A stretch of DNA of 64,000 bases, taken from positions 1-64,000 of the forward strand of contig NZ_CADIKH010000019.1 of assembly GCF_902859855.1 (NCBI RefSeq), given 5' to 3'. A model generated the notes under the pieces. That model saw only the letters and a program-made list of their open reading frames with translations, was not told where the DNA came from and searched no databases. Below are positions 51,832 through 60,766 of this stretch, one piece after another; positions within the stretch are counted from its first letter, which is position 1; every line of letters starts with the position of its first letter. The translations under genes and the position numbers were made by a program. Source of the DNA: Paraburkholderia humisilvae (GTDB lineage Bacteria; Pseudomonadota; Gammaproteobacteria; Burkholderiales; Burkholderiaceae).

Positions 51832-53249
51832 CCCTGCGCGACGAGAAACACGGACATCGCGCCGCGCAACTGTTGGGCTTGCTCGCGCAAACTGCCCGAT
51901 GCCGACACGACGCCCTTCACATGTTCGACATTGCCGCCAAGCGCCACGTCCATGTCGTCGATGCCCTGGCTGAAACGGTCGACATCGTGGCTCTGGGCGT
52001 CGCTTGACGAGCTGATATGCTGAATCAGCTCCGCCACGTTTTCGACGTGTCCGACGACGTGTCGCATCGCGTCGCCGGCCTGGGTTGCGAGCGCGGAGCC
52101 GCGCTCGACCCGTTGCAGCGACTCGGTGATCAATGCCTTGATATCGTGCGCCGCACTCGCGCTCCTTTGCGCGAGTTTGCGCACTTCGTCGGCGACCACC
52201 GCGAAGCCACGCCCGTGCTCGCCCGCGCGGGCGGCTTCGACTGACGCGTTGAGCGCGAGAATGTTGGTTTGGAATGCGATTCCTTCGATCGTCGCGATCA
52301 TGTCGCCCATCCGGCTCACCGCTTCGTCGATCGCGCCCATGGTTCCCACTACCTCGCCGACCACTGCGCCGCTTTGCTGGGCGACACTCGAGGTCTGTTT
52401 CGCGAGCCGGTCCGCCGTCGCCGCGTGCTCTGCGCTCGCCTTGACACGCTGCGCCATCTGCGCCATTGCGACGTTGGTTGCCTTGAGCCCATCGGCTTGC
52501 GTCGCGATTTCATCCAGCAGTGCCTGATTTTCGGTGGCAATGTTCTCGGACGATGCGGCCATCCGATCGATCGTCAGCGTGATTTCGCGCAACACGCGAT
52601 GAATCGCGTCGAGTGTGTTCTTGAAGGTGCGGCTGCTTTCACCGTTCAGTGTGATGGGAGGAAAGCGCAAATCGAATCGGCCTTCCTGCCGCGACAGATT
52701 CTCTCCAAGCACCGCGAGTTCGCGGCCCGCTTGCGCATCGGCTTTCATGTGCAGTGCGATATAGATCAACAGGCCGGTCTGCGCGATCACGTAGCCAGCG
52801 TGCACGAGTACCGTCGACAGCGCCGGCTGCGTGAAGCAATACACATTTAGCCCGGCAAGTTGAAGATAGTTGAACGTGAAGTGGTGCACCGCGATCACGG
52901 CCGCGGCACAGATAATCGGCCGCCAGTCTCGATAGGCGAGCAGAAACGACAGCAGCACGAACACGCCGAAGTGCAGTTCGGCGAGGCCACGCGCCTGATG
53001 GATCTGGAGTGCGGCGAACGTCATCAGACTGGCTGCAAGAACGAGGCGGGTGACGAGCGCGCCGGCGCACCAGAACACCAGCACCGACGCAAGCGCCACG
53101 GTGGGAAGCGCAACCCACCATACGGCGGACCACGTGAGGTTGCTGTTCGCGAGCAGACATGAAATGCCGAATAGACACCAGATGACAGCGAGCATCAACT
53201 TGTCCGCCTTCACGTAGATGCCACGTAACAACGCGTCGGTCGATTTCAT
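51828..53249 (-). CDS. Methyl-accepting chemotaxis protein with six-TM His-rich sensor
   Basis: 473 residues from the ATG at 53249. The N-terminal 190 residues form about six membrane helices with almost no periplasmic domain. Histidines lie at helix ends (ALQIHQARGLAELHFGVF, IAVHHFTFNYLQ, STVLVHAGYVIAQ), which could ligate haem or metal or sense the membrane itself. The cytoplasmic signalling part has the hairpin tip AFQTNILALNASVEAARAGEHGRGFAVVADEVRKLAQRSA. No pentapeptide tether is seen at the C-terminus. The family is common in beta-proteobacteria, but its ligand is undefined to my knowledge. Confidence 0.87.
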   Translation of the reverse strand: MKSTDALLRGIYVKADKLMLAVIWCLFGISCLLANSNLTWSAVWWVALPTVALASVLVFWCAGALVTRLVLAASLMTFAALQIHQARGLAELHFGVFVLLSFLLAYRDWRPIICAAAVIAVHHFTFNYLQLAGLNVYCFTQPALSTVLVHAGYVIAQTGLLIYIALHMKADAQAGRELAVLGENLSRQEGRFDLRFPPITLNGESSRTFKNTLDAIHRVLREITLTIDRMAASSENIATENQALLDEIATQADGLKATNVAMAQMAQRVKASAEHAATADRLAKQTSSVAQQSGAVVGEVVGTMGAIDEAVSRMGDMIATIEGIAFQTNILALNASVEAARAGEHGRGFAVVADEVRKLAQRSASAAHDIKALITESLQRVERGSALATQAGDAMRHVVGHVENVAELIQHISSSSDAQSHDVDRFSQGIDDMDVALGGNVEHVKGVVSASGSLREQAQQLRGAMSVFLVAQG

Positions 53250-53585
53250 GATGGCCCCCGTGCGACTCACGTCGCTATCGCCATGCAGATCGCATTTATT
53301 TCGGTGTACCTATGGCGGCCGGATGCGGACTGCCATGGCTCTCAGATGTATAGCTGTTTTTATCGCGGCGCCGTTGAGTGTTCGGGTGATGGTGCCGTCG
53401 CGGCGATGATCATACAAATAAGTTTCCGTCCCGGCAAGAGATCGACGAGCGGCAAACGTTTCGCGCACAACCAATTATTAAAATCAGATATTCCGGTCCC
53501 GAACGGGGGGCGTGCGAACTTGTCGTGAGAGGCATGAGCGGGCTGGCACCCGCATGATGGGGCGGCGTTTGCGCGTGGTCAGATA
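53250..53585. other. Intergenic region between chemoreceptor and GlxA regulator
   Basis: 336 bp. Short frames here are antisense or Arg-rich and unlikely to be genes. An AT-rich stretch around 53405-53500 probably holds the chemoreceptor promoter. No sigma-28 motif was recognisable. Confidence 0.5.
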
Positions 53586-54587
53586 TTAGGTGGCGTGCGC
53601 GGACGGTGATTTGCCGGTGCTTTCACGTGCACCAAACTTCTTCCGGTATGCGGTTGGGCTGGTTCGTGTAACCCGCCTGAAGTGCCGGCGCATCGATTCT
53701 TCGGAGCCGAATCCCGCGAGTTCGACGACACGCGCGATCGGCAAATCAGGCCTCGATTCGAGCAGATCGCGTGCGATGGCCACGCGCTCGCGCACGACCC
53801 ATTCGTATGGGCCCATTGCGGTCGCGTCGCGAAACTGGCGCTGCAGTGTGCGTGAGCTCATCGACGCCTTGGCCGCAAGCGATTCGACGCTGTGCGGCAG
53901 CGCCGGATGCTGTCGGACCCAGTCCATCAGCTTCGCCAGCCGGCTGCTCCCGTCGCGGGGCATCGGACGGGGAACGAACTGCGCCTGGCCACCCTCGCGA
54001 TGCGGCGGTACAACGAGGCGTTGCGCGACCCGGTTCGCGACTGCGCTTCCGTAATCGCGGCGCACGAGATGGAGCAGCATATCGAGTCCGGCCGCCGATC
54101 CCGCCGACGTCAGAATTTGTCCTTCGTCGACGTAAAGCGCATCGGGTTGCACACGCAGTGCCGGATAGCGCTGCTGGAGCCGGTCTGCGTAGCGCCAGTG
54201 GGTCGTCACGGTCCTGTCGTCGACGATGCCAGCCGCGGCAAGGACGAACACGCCCGAACAGATCGAACATAGCCTCGCGCCTCGCGCGTACGCGGCGCGC
54301 AGCTTCTTCAGCAGCGCGGCGGGGGGCAGTTCGTCGGGGTCGCGCCAACCTGGGATGATGATGGTGTCGGCGCGATCGAGCATGGCGAGCGTATGCGGCG
54401 CGGAAACCGTTATGCCACCGGCGGCGCGAAGCGGCCCGCGCTCGATTGCACAGACGGAAAAGCGATACCAGTCGACGCCGAGTTCAGGGCGTTCGAGCGC
54501 AAACAGCTCGGTTACACAGCCGAATTCGAATGTGCAGAGGCGGTCGTACGCGACGGCAACGACCCGATGAGGACGATGTGATGACAT
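53586..54587 (-). CDS. GlxA/FtrA-family transcriptional regulator
   Basis: 333 residues. The DJ-1/PfpI-like sensor (about 8-190) begins VVAVAYDRLCTFEFGCVTELFAL and has the elbow CSICSGVFVLAAAGIVDDR. The AraC HTH pair (about 220-320) has LPHSVESLAAKASMSSRTLQRQF and IARVVELAGFGSEESMRRHFRRV. It is divergent from a rhodanese gene, an arrangement seen repeatedly for FtrA-like regulators in proteobacteria. It likely controls the rhodanese. Confidence 0.88.
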   Translation of the reverse strand: MSSHRPHRVVAVAYDRLCTFEFGCVTELFALERPELGVDWYRFSVCAIERGPLRAAGGITVSAPHTLAMLDRADTIIIPGWRDPDELPPAALLKKLRAAYARGARLCSICSGVFVLAAAGIVDDRTVTTHWRYADRLQQRYPALRVQPDALYVDEGQILTSAGSAAGLDMLLHLVRRDYGSAVANRVAQRLVVPPHREGGQAQFVPRPMPRDGSSRLAKLMDWVRQHPALPHSVESLAAKASMSSRTLQRQFRDATAMGPYEWVVRERVAIARDLLESRPDLPIARVVELAGFGSEESMRRHFRRVTRTSPTAYRKKFGARESTGKSPSAHAT

Positions 54588-54697
54588 GGCGCGATATTAC
54601 CGTAGATTGACGATTGCGCCACTGCCCATGCATGCGCCGGGGCGGGACAATGACGTCGCCGTATGCTTTTCGACGCCAACCAACTTAGGAGCTTTAG

Positions 54698-55108
54698 ATG
54701 CCGCCCGTCTTTGACACGCCTGCCGCCGACAGTGCCGCAGCGCTGGATCACTTTGCGTCATCGCTGCGATTCGAAACCGACTGTGCCGACGTTCACGCGG
54801 CACTGGCCGGAGACGAGGCACGCGGTGTCGATTTCGTGCTGCTCGACGTGCGTAGTCCTGTGCTCTTTGCGCAAGGACACGTGCGTGGTGCGGTCAATCT
54901 GCCGCATCGCAAGATCATCGCGTCGAAGCTCGAGCGCTATCCGCCCGATACGCGCTTTGTCACCTACTGCGCAGGACCGCACTGCAATGGCGCGACACGC
55001 GGCGCGATCCGGTTGGCGCAACTGGGGCGGCCGGTGAAAGTGATGATCGGTGGGATCAGTGGCTGGATTGACGAAGGTTTCGAGCTTGCGGCAGGGGAAG
55101 TCGGGTAG
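54698..55108 (+). CDS. Rhodanese-like sulfurtransferase
   Basis: A single-domain rhodanese of 136 residues. The N-terminal strand is VDFVLLDVRSPVLFAQGHVRGAVNLPHR. The active-site loop YCAGPHCNGATRGA places candidate nucleophile C91 with a second cysteine C96. It probably transfers sulfane sulfur from thiosulfate or persulfides. It is divergent from the FtrA-type regulator. Confidence 0.87.
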   Translation: MPPVFDTPAADSAAALDHFASSLRFETDCADVHAALAGDEARGVDFVLLDVRSPVLFAQGHVRGAVNLPHRKIIASKLERYPPDTRFVTYCAGPHCNGATRGAIRLAQLGRPVKVMIGGISGWIDEGFELAAGEVG

Positions 55109-55327
55109 CGGCAACTGACAACGGTGGCACCCATGTGCTTGCAGCGAATCAAGCCGGCACGGAGCGATTTCAATGGTGTACCAGGGATCATTTTGGCCAC
55201 GCGCGATGGATGCGAATAACTTTCGCTTGGTTGTACTTCACAACGTAACCTGGTTGTAAAATGTCGGCCGATGAAAATGCAGCGGACTAACACATCGAGC
55301 TGCTGAATTGCGTTGAAGGAGATCAGC
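55109..55327. promoter_or_regulatory. Upstream region of the GHKL-nuclease gene
   Basis: This is 219 bp of visibly AT-richer DNA. A strong -10-like TAAAAT lies at 55257-55262, about 65 nt before the start codon. An inverted pair GTTGT-N5-ACAAC lies at 55230-55244, with a further GGTTGTA at 55252-55258. No good -35 was found at normal spacing, so activation by a bound factor is possible. Confidence 0.35.
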
Positions 55328-57328
55328 ATGGCCGACCAATATCCGGTTGAGGTGCAACCGGACTTCCTTGAGAAAATCACGCGGGCGAAACCTGTTCCGG
55401 CGCTGTCAGAACTTATATGGAACGCCTTTGATGCGGACGCATCAAAGGCGGAGGTGTCCTTTGAGTACAACGACCTCGATACGCTGGACGCTATCGTTGT
55501 GAAGGACGATGGGCACGGTATCCCGCGCGCGGACGCGCCGACTTTTTTTCGATCGCTGGGCGGTTCCTGGAAAAAGCCCGGTGCGCAAACGGCCTCGGGT
55601 CGGTTCCTGCACGGTCAGGAAGGGCGCGGGCGATTCAAGGCGTTCGCTCTAGGCCGGACGGCGGAATGGGCGGTGGTCTACGAGCGCGACGGTAAGTTGT
55701 GGTCTTACGCGATCAAGATGGTCTCGAACGACATTCGCCATGTCAACATCGGCGATGAGGTAGAGGTTACGGGCAAGGCCACGCGCGGTGTGACGCTAAC
55801 CATTGGTGAACCGCTCAAGGATTACCGCACTTTCACCTCGGAAGCAGGACGACAGGAATTAGCTGAGGTGTTCGCACTTTACCTTGCCGACTATGAGAAT
55901 AAGGCGAGCATCATCCTTGACGGACAGGTGGTTAATCCTAGTTCGACCATCGCGAGTCGCAAAGTATTCAATCTGACTGATGTCGAGGTAGATGGCAAGG
56001 TTCACTGGGTCCGTTTGCACGTAGTCGAATGGAAGGCAGCGGCTAATCGTGCGCTATACCTGTGTAACGATCAGCGGTTTCCCCTCGTGCAGGTCGATCG
56101 TCGTTTCCATATCGGCCCCTTTCATTTCTCTGGCTATCTGGCTTCGCCGTATTTCAATGTGGCGCAACGGGATGGGACCGTCGAACTGGCCGAAATGCAG
56201 GAGCCGGTCGTGGCCTCGATCGACGAGGCGCAGCAGACAATTAAGGACTATTTTCGTACGCGTGCTGCCGAAGAGGCGCGCACGGTTGTCGAGGAATGGA
56301 AGGACGAACAGGTCTATCCATTCGCAGGCGATCCAACGACACCTGTCGAAAAGGTGGAACGACAGGTGTTCGATATTGTGGCGGTGAATGTCGCGCGCCA
56401 TTTGCCGGACTTCAGTACCACGCAGGCAAAAAATAAGGCGTTTCAGCTCCGCATGCTACGGCAGGCGATCGAAAAGAGCCCGGAGGAGTTGCAGGTTATC
56501 CTCGACGAGGTACTGCGTTTGCCTAAGCGTCAGCGCGACGAACTCGCGCAACTCCTGCGCGATACTTCATTGTCGTCGATCATCAGTGCAGCGAAGATCG
56601 TGTCCGACCGCCTGAAATTTCTCACTGGTCTGGAAGCCGTGCTCTTCGATCCGGAACCGAGAATGCGGCTGAAGGAACGCTCGCAGTTGCATCGGATCAT
56701 CGCGCAGAACTGCTGGTTGTTCGGCGAGGAGTTCAATCTGTCTGTGGACGATCGGTCGCTGACACAGGTGCTTATCGAGCACAAGAAGATGCTCGACCTG
56801 AACATCGTTATCGATGCGCCGGTCAGACATATATCGCAGACACGCGGAATCGTAGATCTGATGTTATCGAAGGCGACGAAGCAGTATCGTGCAAACCAGT
56901 TGACGCATCTTGTGGTCGAATTAAAAGCACCCAAAGTCCCTATTGGGGCGGCCGAGGTCACGCAGATCGAGAACTATGCGTTCTCGGTAACGGCAGATGC
57001 ACGCTTCTCAAAGGTGGGTGTGATGTGGCATTTCTGGGTCATCAGTGATGAACTGGCGCCGTACGCCGAGCATCGGGTACGGGACGATGCCGGGCTGGTG
57101 CATGCGAAAGACAACGTCTCGATCTACTGCAAAACATGGGCGCAAGTGCTTGACGAGAATCGTGCCCGATTGAAATTCTTTCAAGACAAACTCGAAGTGC
57201 AAGTGGACAAGGCCGCGTCGCTCAAATATATCCAGGAGCGATACGCGCCTTATCTTGAGGGGGTCTTTGAAGGGGAGGAAATCGACGCGGAGGCGGAAGA
57301 CGCAACGTCGGACGCTACGTCAGCCTGA
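55328..57328 (+). CDS. GHKL ATPase fused to PD-(D/E)xK nuclease domain; candidate defence protein
   Basis: 666 residues from the ATG at 55328, with AAGGAG 7 nt upstream. The GHKL domain (1-160) has all core motifs: N-box E28/N32 in ELIWNAFDADA, G1 box DDGHGIP (60-66), and a G2/lid stretch HGQEGRGRFKAF (95-106). An S5-like segment follows to about 290, then helices (300-440). The C-terminal nuclease-like domain (450-640) opens with NCWLFGEEFNLS. It has D510 in GIVDLML, E531-x-K533 in VVELKAPK, and Q546/Y550 in VTQIENYA, the PD-(D/E)xK pattern closest to Shedu/DUF4263. The protein has no signal peptide or membrane helix. MORC-like GHKL proteins are known from restriction-modification loci. Composition is less GC-rich than the flanks, suggesting transfer. 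Confidence 0.8.
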   Translation: MADQYPVEVQPDFLEKITRAKPVPALSELIWNAFDADASKAEVSFEYNDLDTLDAIVVKDDGHGIPRADAPTFFRSLGGSWKKPGAQTASGRFLHGQEGRGRFKAFALGRTAEWAVVYERDGKLWSYAIKMVSNDIRHVNIGDEVEVTGKATRGVTLTIGEPLKDYRTFTSEAGRQELAEVFALYLADYENKASIILDGQVVNPSSTIASRKVFNLTDVEVDGKVHWVRLHVVEWKAAANRALYLCNDQRFPLVQVDRRFHIGPFHFSGYLASPYFNVAQRDGTVELAEMQEPVVASIDEAQQTIKDYFRTRAAEEARTVVEEWKDEQVYPFAGDPTTPVEKVERQVFDIVAVNVARHLPDFSTTQAKNKAFQLRMLRQAIEKSPEELQVILDEVLRLPKRQRDELAQLLRDTSLSSIISAAKIVSDRLKFLTGLEAVLFDPEPRMRLKERSQLHRIIAQNCWLFGEEFNLSVDDRSLTQVLIEHKKMLDLNIVIDAPVRHISQTRGIVDLMLSKATKQYRANQLTHLVVELKAPKVPIGAAEVTQIENYAFSVTADARFSKVGVMWHFWVISDELAPYAEHRVRDDAGLVHAKDNVSIYCKTWAQVLDENRARLKFFQDKLEVQVDKAASLKYIQERYAPYLEGVFEGEEIDAEAEDATSDATSA

Positions 57329-57334
57329 TCCCGA

Positions 57335-57514
57335 TTGATCGGCGCGATCGGGGCGATCGGGGCGATCGGGGCATACCTGGCGTTCCAAGCGGGTAGCCGG
57401 TACGGCATGGAACTGTTCAGCGAACGCTTCGAGGTGCTGCCGACGTGTAAGCCAGGCGGAAAAGCCCCGCCTCTTCGCCACGCCCCAATTAAACCATCCC
57501 TCTACTCGAAGTGA
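57335..57514 (+). CDS. Possible micro-ORF with Ile-Gly-Ala repeats
   Basis: The frame opens with TTG six bases after the GHKL-nuclease stop and runs 59 codons. It begins LIGAIGAIGAIGAYLAFQAG, a hydrophobic glycine-rich stretch encoded by the 9-bp repeats and long enough for one membrane helix. The rest is polar and ends in SLYSK. There is no clear ribosome site, so expression would rely on coupling. It may be chance. Confidence 0.2.
   Translation: MIGAIGAIGAIGAYLAFQAGSRYGMELFSERFEVLPTCKPGGKAPPLRHAPIKPSLYSK
57337..57372 (+). repeat. Four tandem copies of a 9-bp unit (GATCGGGGC)
   Basis: Three exact copies (57346-57354, 57355-57363, 57364-57372) are preceded by one variant (GATCGGCGC). The unit is a multiple of three, so copy-number change would not shift a frame. 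Confidence 0.85.
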
Positions 57515-57631
57515 ACGTCACATCGAAGACGGAAGACAGGCACAATATGCGTTTTGACGCCGCAACCGGTCGCATTCGACATTCGAACTGCTGAATGCCG
57601 CGTCATCGCGATCCACTTCGACGAAGTCTTC

Positions 57632-58897
57632 ATGAATCAGGCTATTCCCGAGCGTTCCTCAACGACCACGCGTTTACCTTTACCCAACTCGCCGCGCTTC
57701 CTGCTGGTTCTGATCTGCCTGTTCGCATCCGCTGGGCAGTTCGCGATCGACATCTACGTGCCCGCGCTGCCCGAGATGTCCCGTTACTTCACGACGTCGC
57801 CTCAGGCGATCCAGTCGAGCGTGTCGGGCTATATGGCGGCTTACGCGCTTGGCCAGCTTATCTTCGGGCCTATTGCCGACGCGTACGGGCGTAAGCCGGT
57901 GCTGGTATTTGGCCTGATCGTCTTCACCATGGGCTGCGCGCTGTCACTCGTTGCGCCGAATCTGGAGACGTTCATCCTCGCCCGCTGCCTGCAGGGCTTC
58001 GGGATTGCCGCCACCAACCTGCTCGCGAAGGCGATCATCACCGATTCGTTCTCCGGACAGGCGCTGATACACGCGTTCACCTATATGTCGATCGCGTGGG
58101 GACTTGCGCCGATCGTGGCGCCGGTCATCGGCGCTCACCTGCAGACGTTGTTCGGCTGGAAGTCCTGCCTGGTGTTTCTGCTCGTCTATTCGCTCGTGCT
58201 GTGGACGGTACTGTGGCGTTATCGTGAAACCTTGCCGCAGCGCGTGCATCTCGCGCCGCGCACGCTGGTGACGAACGCGCGCAAGGTGCTGTCGAGCCCG
58301 GTGTTCCAGAGCTGTTTTCTCGCGCAGGGCCTGTGCTATAGCATCCTGCTGGTATTCAACATCGTCGCGCCATTCATGGTGCAGAACACGCTGCATTACC
58401 CGCCGACGTATTTCGGCTATCTCGCGCTCGGCATCGGCATGATGTACTTCCTCGGCGGACTGTCGAATCGAATCCATAGCCCGCGCCTGCCGAGCGCGGA
58501 GCAGCGGCTGAAAATCGGGGCGCGGGTGATGGCGGCCACGTCGATCGCGATGCTGCTGCTTGCGCTGACGGTCGGCCTGCGCGTGTGGACGCTCGCGATT
58601 CCCGTGCTGGTCATGGGCCTTTGCGCCGGCGCGATGTATCCGACCTTGATGGCAAAAGGCAACTCGCTGTTCCCGCAGATCGCGGGCCTGACCAGCGCGA
58701 TTCTCGGGTGCGCGCTGCTGCTCGTGTCGTCCGCGATGATGGGGCTGGCCGGCTTCGTATCGGTGCATATCCTGACGCCGCTCGCGGTGTTCTTCGTGAT
58801 TCTCGCGTTCACGGTTGTCGGGATGGTCACCAAACTGCTGCGACATCTGTCGCAGCAGTCCGCTGCCGCCGCGCGGCCGGGCGGCGAGGTGGCGTAA
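57632..58897 (+). CDS. Bcr/CflA-family MFS drug exporter
   Basis: 421 residues from the ATG at 57632, with twelve hydrophobic helices. It has the family start FAIDIYVPALPEMSRYF, the MFS motif A GQLIFGPIADAYGRKPVL, and motif C-like GWKSCLVFLL in the first half. Bcr/CflA proteins are proton-driven exporters of bicyclomycin, chloramphenicol, sulfonamides or dipeptides. The in-frame start at 57554 lacks a ribosome site. Confidence 0.88.
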   Translation: MNQAIPERSSTTTRLPLPNSPRFLLVLICLFASAGQFAIDIYVPALPEMSRYFTTSPQAIQSSVSGYMAAYALGQLIFGPIADAYGRKPVLVFGLIVFTMGCALSLVAPNLETFILARCLQGFGIAATNLLAKAIITDSFSGQALIHAFTYMSIAWGLAPIVAPVIGAHLQTLFGWKSCLVFLLVYSLVLWTVLWRYRETLPQRVHLAPRTLVTNARKVLSSPVFQSCFLAQGLCYSILLVFNIVAPFMVQNTLHYPPTYFGYLALGIGMMYFLGGLSNRIHSPRLPSAEQRLKIGARVMAATSIAMLLLALTVGLRVWTLAIPVLVMGLCAGAMYPTLMAKGNSLFPQIAGLTSAILGCALLLVSSAMMGLAGFVSVHILTPLAVFFVILAFTVVGMVTKLLRHLSQQSAAAARPGGEVA

Positions 58898-58942
58898 GCG
58901 TGGACGGAGGCCTCTAACCATGAGGCATCTGCAACCAGCCCT

Positions 58943-59737
58943 TTAAGCAAGCCGCCTGGCGATAAGCGTGTCGAACTTCAGAATGCCGGCGCCATGCGGT
59001 TGTGTGGACACCCACTCATAGCCGTGCTTTTCCATCAGCGCCATCAATTCGTTTGGCGTACGTTCGGCGAAACGAAGCATCGTTTCCCGCTTCAGATCGG
59101 AAGCGCGGTTGCGCATGGTCACGTGTGCCTTGTGGTGGCGGTCCGGGCCGAATTCCCAGCTATACCGGCAGTGGTACGTGATGCCGTCGTGCGTATTCAC
59201 GTAATCGTGATCCTTGGGGCCGCTGACGACGCTCGCCCAGTCGCGCACGTTGAACAACAGATGTCCGCCCGGACGCAGCACATGGTTGACCCCGGCCAGG
59301 CAGTCCCGGAAGTAGGCGTCGTAATCGTGGACCGAGTCCGGATAGCTGTAGATCGCGTAATTGATCAGCACACAATCGAACTTGGCCGACCACGGCTCGA
59401 TATGCTTCAGGTCGGCAAACGCGCTTTGCCGGTATGCGTCAGCGGGAATGCCCGCTTTCATACCGTTCGCTCTTGCGCTTTTCAACATGCTTTCGCTGTA
59501 GTCTGCACCGAACACGCGGTAGCGCTTCCCGGTTTGCTTCGCGGGCAAGCCGCGATGCAAGGCCACCATGTGATAACCCATGCCGCATCCCGCGTCCAGA
59601 ATGGAAGCCTGATCGGGCAATGAGGTGGCGATCCAGTCCGACATCACGGGGTCGTGAATGTCGCTTGCTAAAACTTCTTCCGGCGAAACCATCGACAGAT
59701 ACAGGTCGTTGATATCGCGGTAAGCGTCGTCTTTCAT
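58943..59737 (-). CDS. Class I SAM-dependent methyltransferase
   Basis: 264 residues with a Rossmann-type methyltransferase core. Motif I is ASILDAGCGMGYHMVAL (about 39-55), motif II RVFGADYSESMLKSAR, motif IV KFDCVLINYAIYSY, and post-motif HVLRPGGHLLFNVRD. The acceptor is unknown; the pattern fits small-molecule methyltransferases. It is convergent with the MFS exporter and a single gene on its strand. Confidence 0.87.
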   Translation of the reverse strand: MKDDAYRDINDLYLSMVSPEEVLASDIHDPVMSDWIATSLPDQASILDAGCGMGYHMVALHRGLPAKQTGKRYRVFGADYSESMLKSARANGMKAGIPADAYRQSAFADLKHIEPWSAKFDCVLINYAIYSYPDSVHDYDAYFRDCLAGVNHVLRPGGHLLFNVRDWASVVSGPKDHDYVNTHDGITYHCRYSWEFGPDRHHKAHVTMRNRASDLKRETMLRFAERTPNELMALMEKHGYEWVSTQPHGAGILKFDTLIARRLA

Positions 59738-59884
59738 GTCAATTGAGAAAATACAAGGAAGGGAGCGGACCGGCGAGTCGTCCAGTCGCTATCGAATATG
59801 TCGGCGGAATGACGAAGAGGGTTATTACAGTACGAAGTACGTTAATTTGCCGAAAAGAGAGGCGCGGGGCGTATAAACCTTATA

Positions 59885-60766
59885 TCAACGGCTGCGCTTG
59901 AATTCGGTCGGCGAGACGCCCACGATGGCGCGGAATACCCGCGAGAAATGCTGTTGGGTCTGAAAACCGCAGTCGATCGCAATATCGAGTATCGATCGAT
60001 GCGGTTTCGCCAGCGATACTTTCGCGTATTCGATGCGCGCGCGTTGTAGATAGCGATGCGCCGTCATGCCGAAAGTGCGCTGAAAGAGCAGCGAAAAGTG
60101 CGAAGGGCTATAGCCGGCGTAACCCGCAAGCTCCTCCAACGTAATCGACCGGTCGAGGTTGGCCCGCACGAATTCCGCCACACGGCTTGCTTGCGCGGCA
60201 GTCAGGCCGCCGGCCTGTCTGGCCGGCACCGACGCGCGCTGCGCATGGCCGCTGACCAGCGTCGCGGCGAGTGCCTGCTCGATACCGTCGATGTAGAGGC
60301 GGCCCACCCTGTACTCATTGGCCTGTTCGAGATAGAGCGCTTGTAGCAGTGTGGTGAGTTGCGCATCATGCACGCCGCTGCTGGGAACGATGTCATGGAG
60401 ACCGCGTTTGCCGAGTGTTCGCGCGGCGTCTTCGAGCACGCGATCTTCAAGCCTGACGCTCATCACGCGTGCGGACTTCACCCAGCGAATCGTTTCCGGC
60501 TGGTCGCGCAACGACAACACGACCGCACCGGCCGGCACCGGGATGCTGGCCGGCGGCTTTGCTTCGACGGCATGCTCGACGAAGCCCGAATCGAGAAACA
60601 GCGTCAGCACCTGCTCGGGAATGACACGCGTGCTCAATGTATCGCGATGCGTCTGGTGAGTTTCGATGAGTAATGATGGCGACGGCGAAAGCATGCCGAC
60701 AGGCTCGCCTGCGAACAGGGGTTTTCGTGTTCCGTTCGCGATCGCGGTAATACGCTCCGGCTTCAT
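59885..60766 (-). CDS. AraC-family transcriptional regulator
   Basis: 293 residues. A 185-residue N-terminal part has no obvious enzyme motif. The C-terminal HTH pair (about 195-293) has ITLEELAGYAGYSPSHFSLLFQRTFG and ILDIAIDCGFQTQQHFSRVFRAIVGVSPTEFKR. The position divergent from the cupin gene at 61031 makes that gene a possible target. Confidence 0.87.
   Translation of the reverse strand: MKPERITAIANGTRKPLFAGEPVGMLSPSPSLLIETHQTHRDTLSTRVIPEQVLTLFLDSGFVEHAVEAKPPASIPVPAGAVVLSLRDQPETIRWVKSARVMSVRLEDRVLEDAARTLGKRGLHDIVPSSGVHDAQLTTLLQALYLEQANEYRVGRLYIDGIEQALAATLVSGHAQRASVPARQAGGLTAAQASRVAEFVRANLDRSITLEELAGYAGYSPSHFSLLFQRTFGMTAHRYLQRARIEYAKVSLAKPHRSILDIAIDCGFQTQQHFSRVFRAIVGVSPTEFKRSR

Larger units (their letters stand above)
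57329..57631. other. Region between GHKL-nuclease gene and MFS transporter
   Basis: 303 bp. It contains a 9-bp tandem repeat array (57337-57372) inside a possible 59-codon micro-ORF (57335-57514). A short hairpin (AGGCGG/CCGCCT) near 57453-57472 has no U-tract. Confidence 0.5.

Noticed and set aside
57337..57372. Tandem GATCGGGGC units as a CRISPR array
   Set aside because: Units are contiguous 9-mers with no spacers, and no cas genes lie nearby.
57453..57472. Hairpin AGGCGG/CCGCCT as an intrinsic terminator of the GHKL-nuclease gene
   Set aside because: Six-bp stem without a U-tract; too weak to call.
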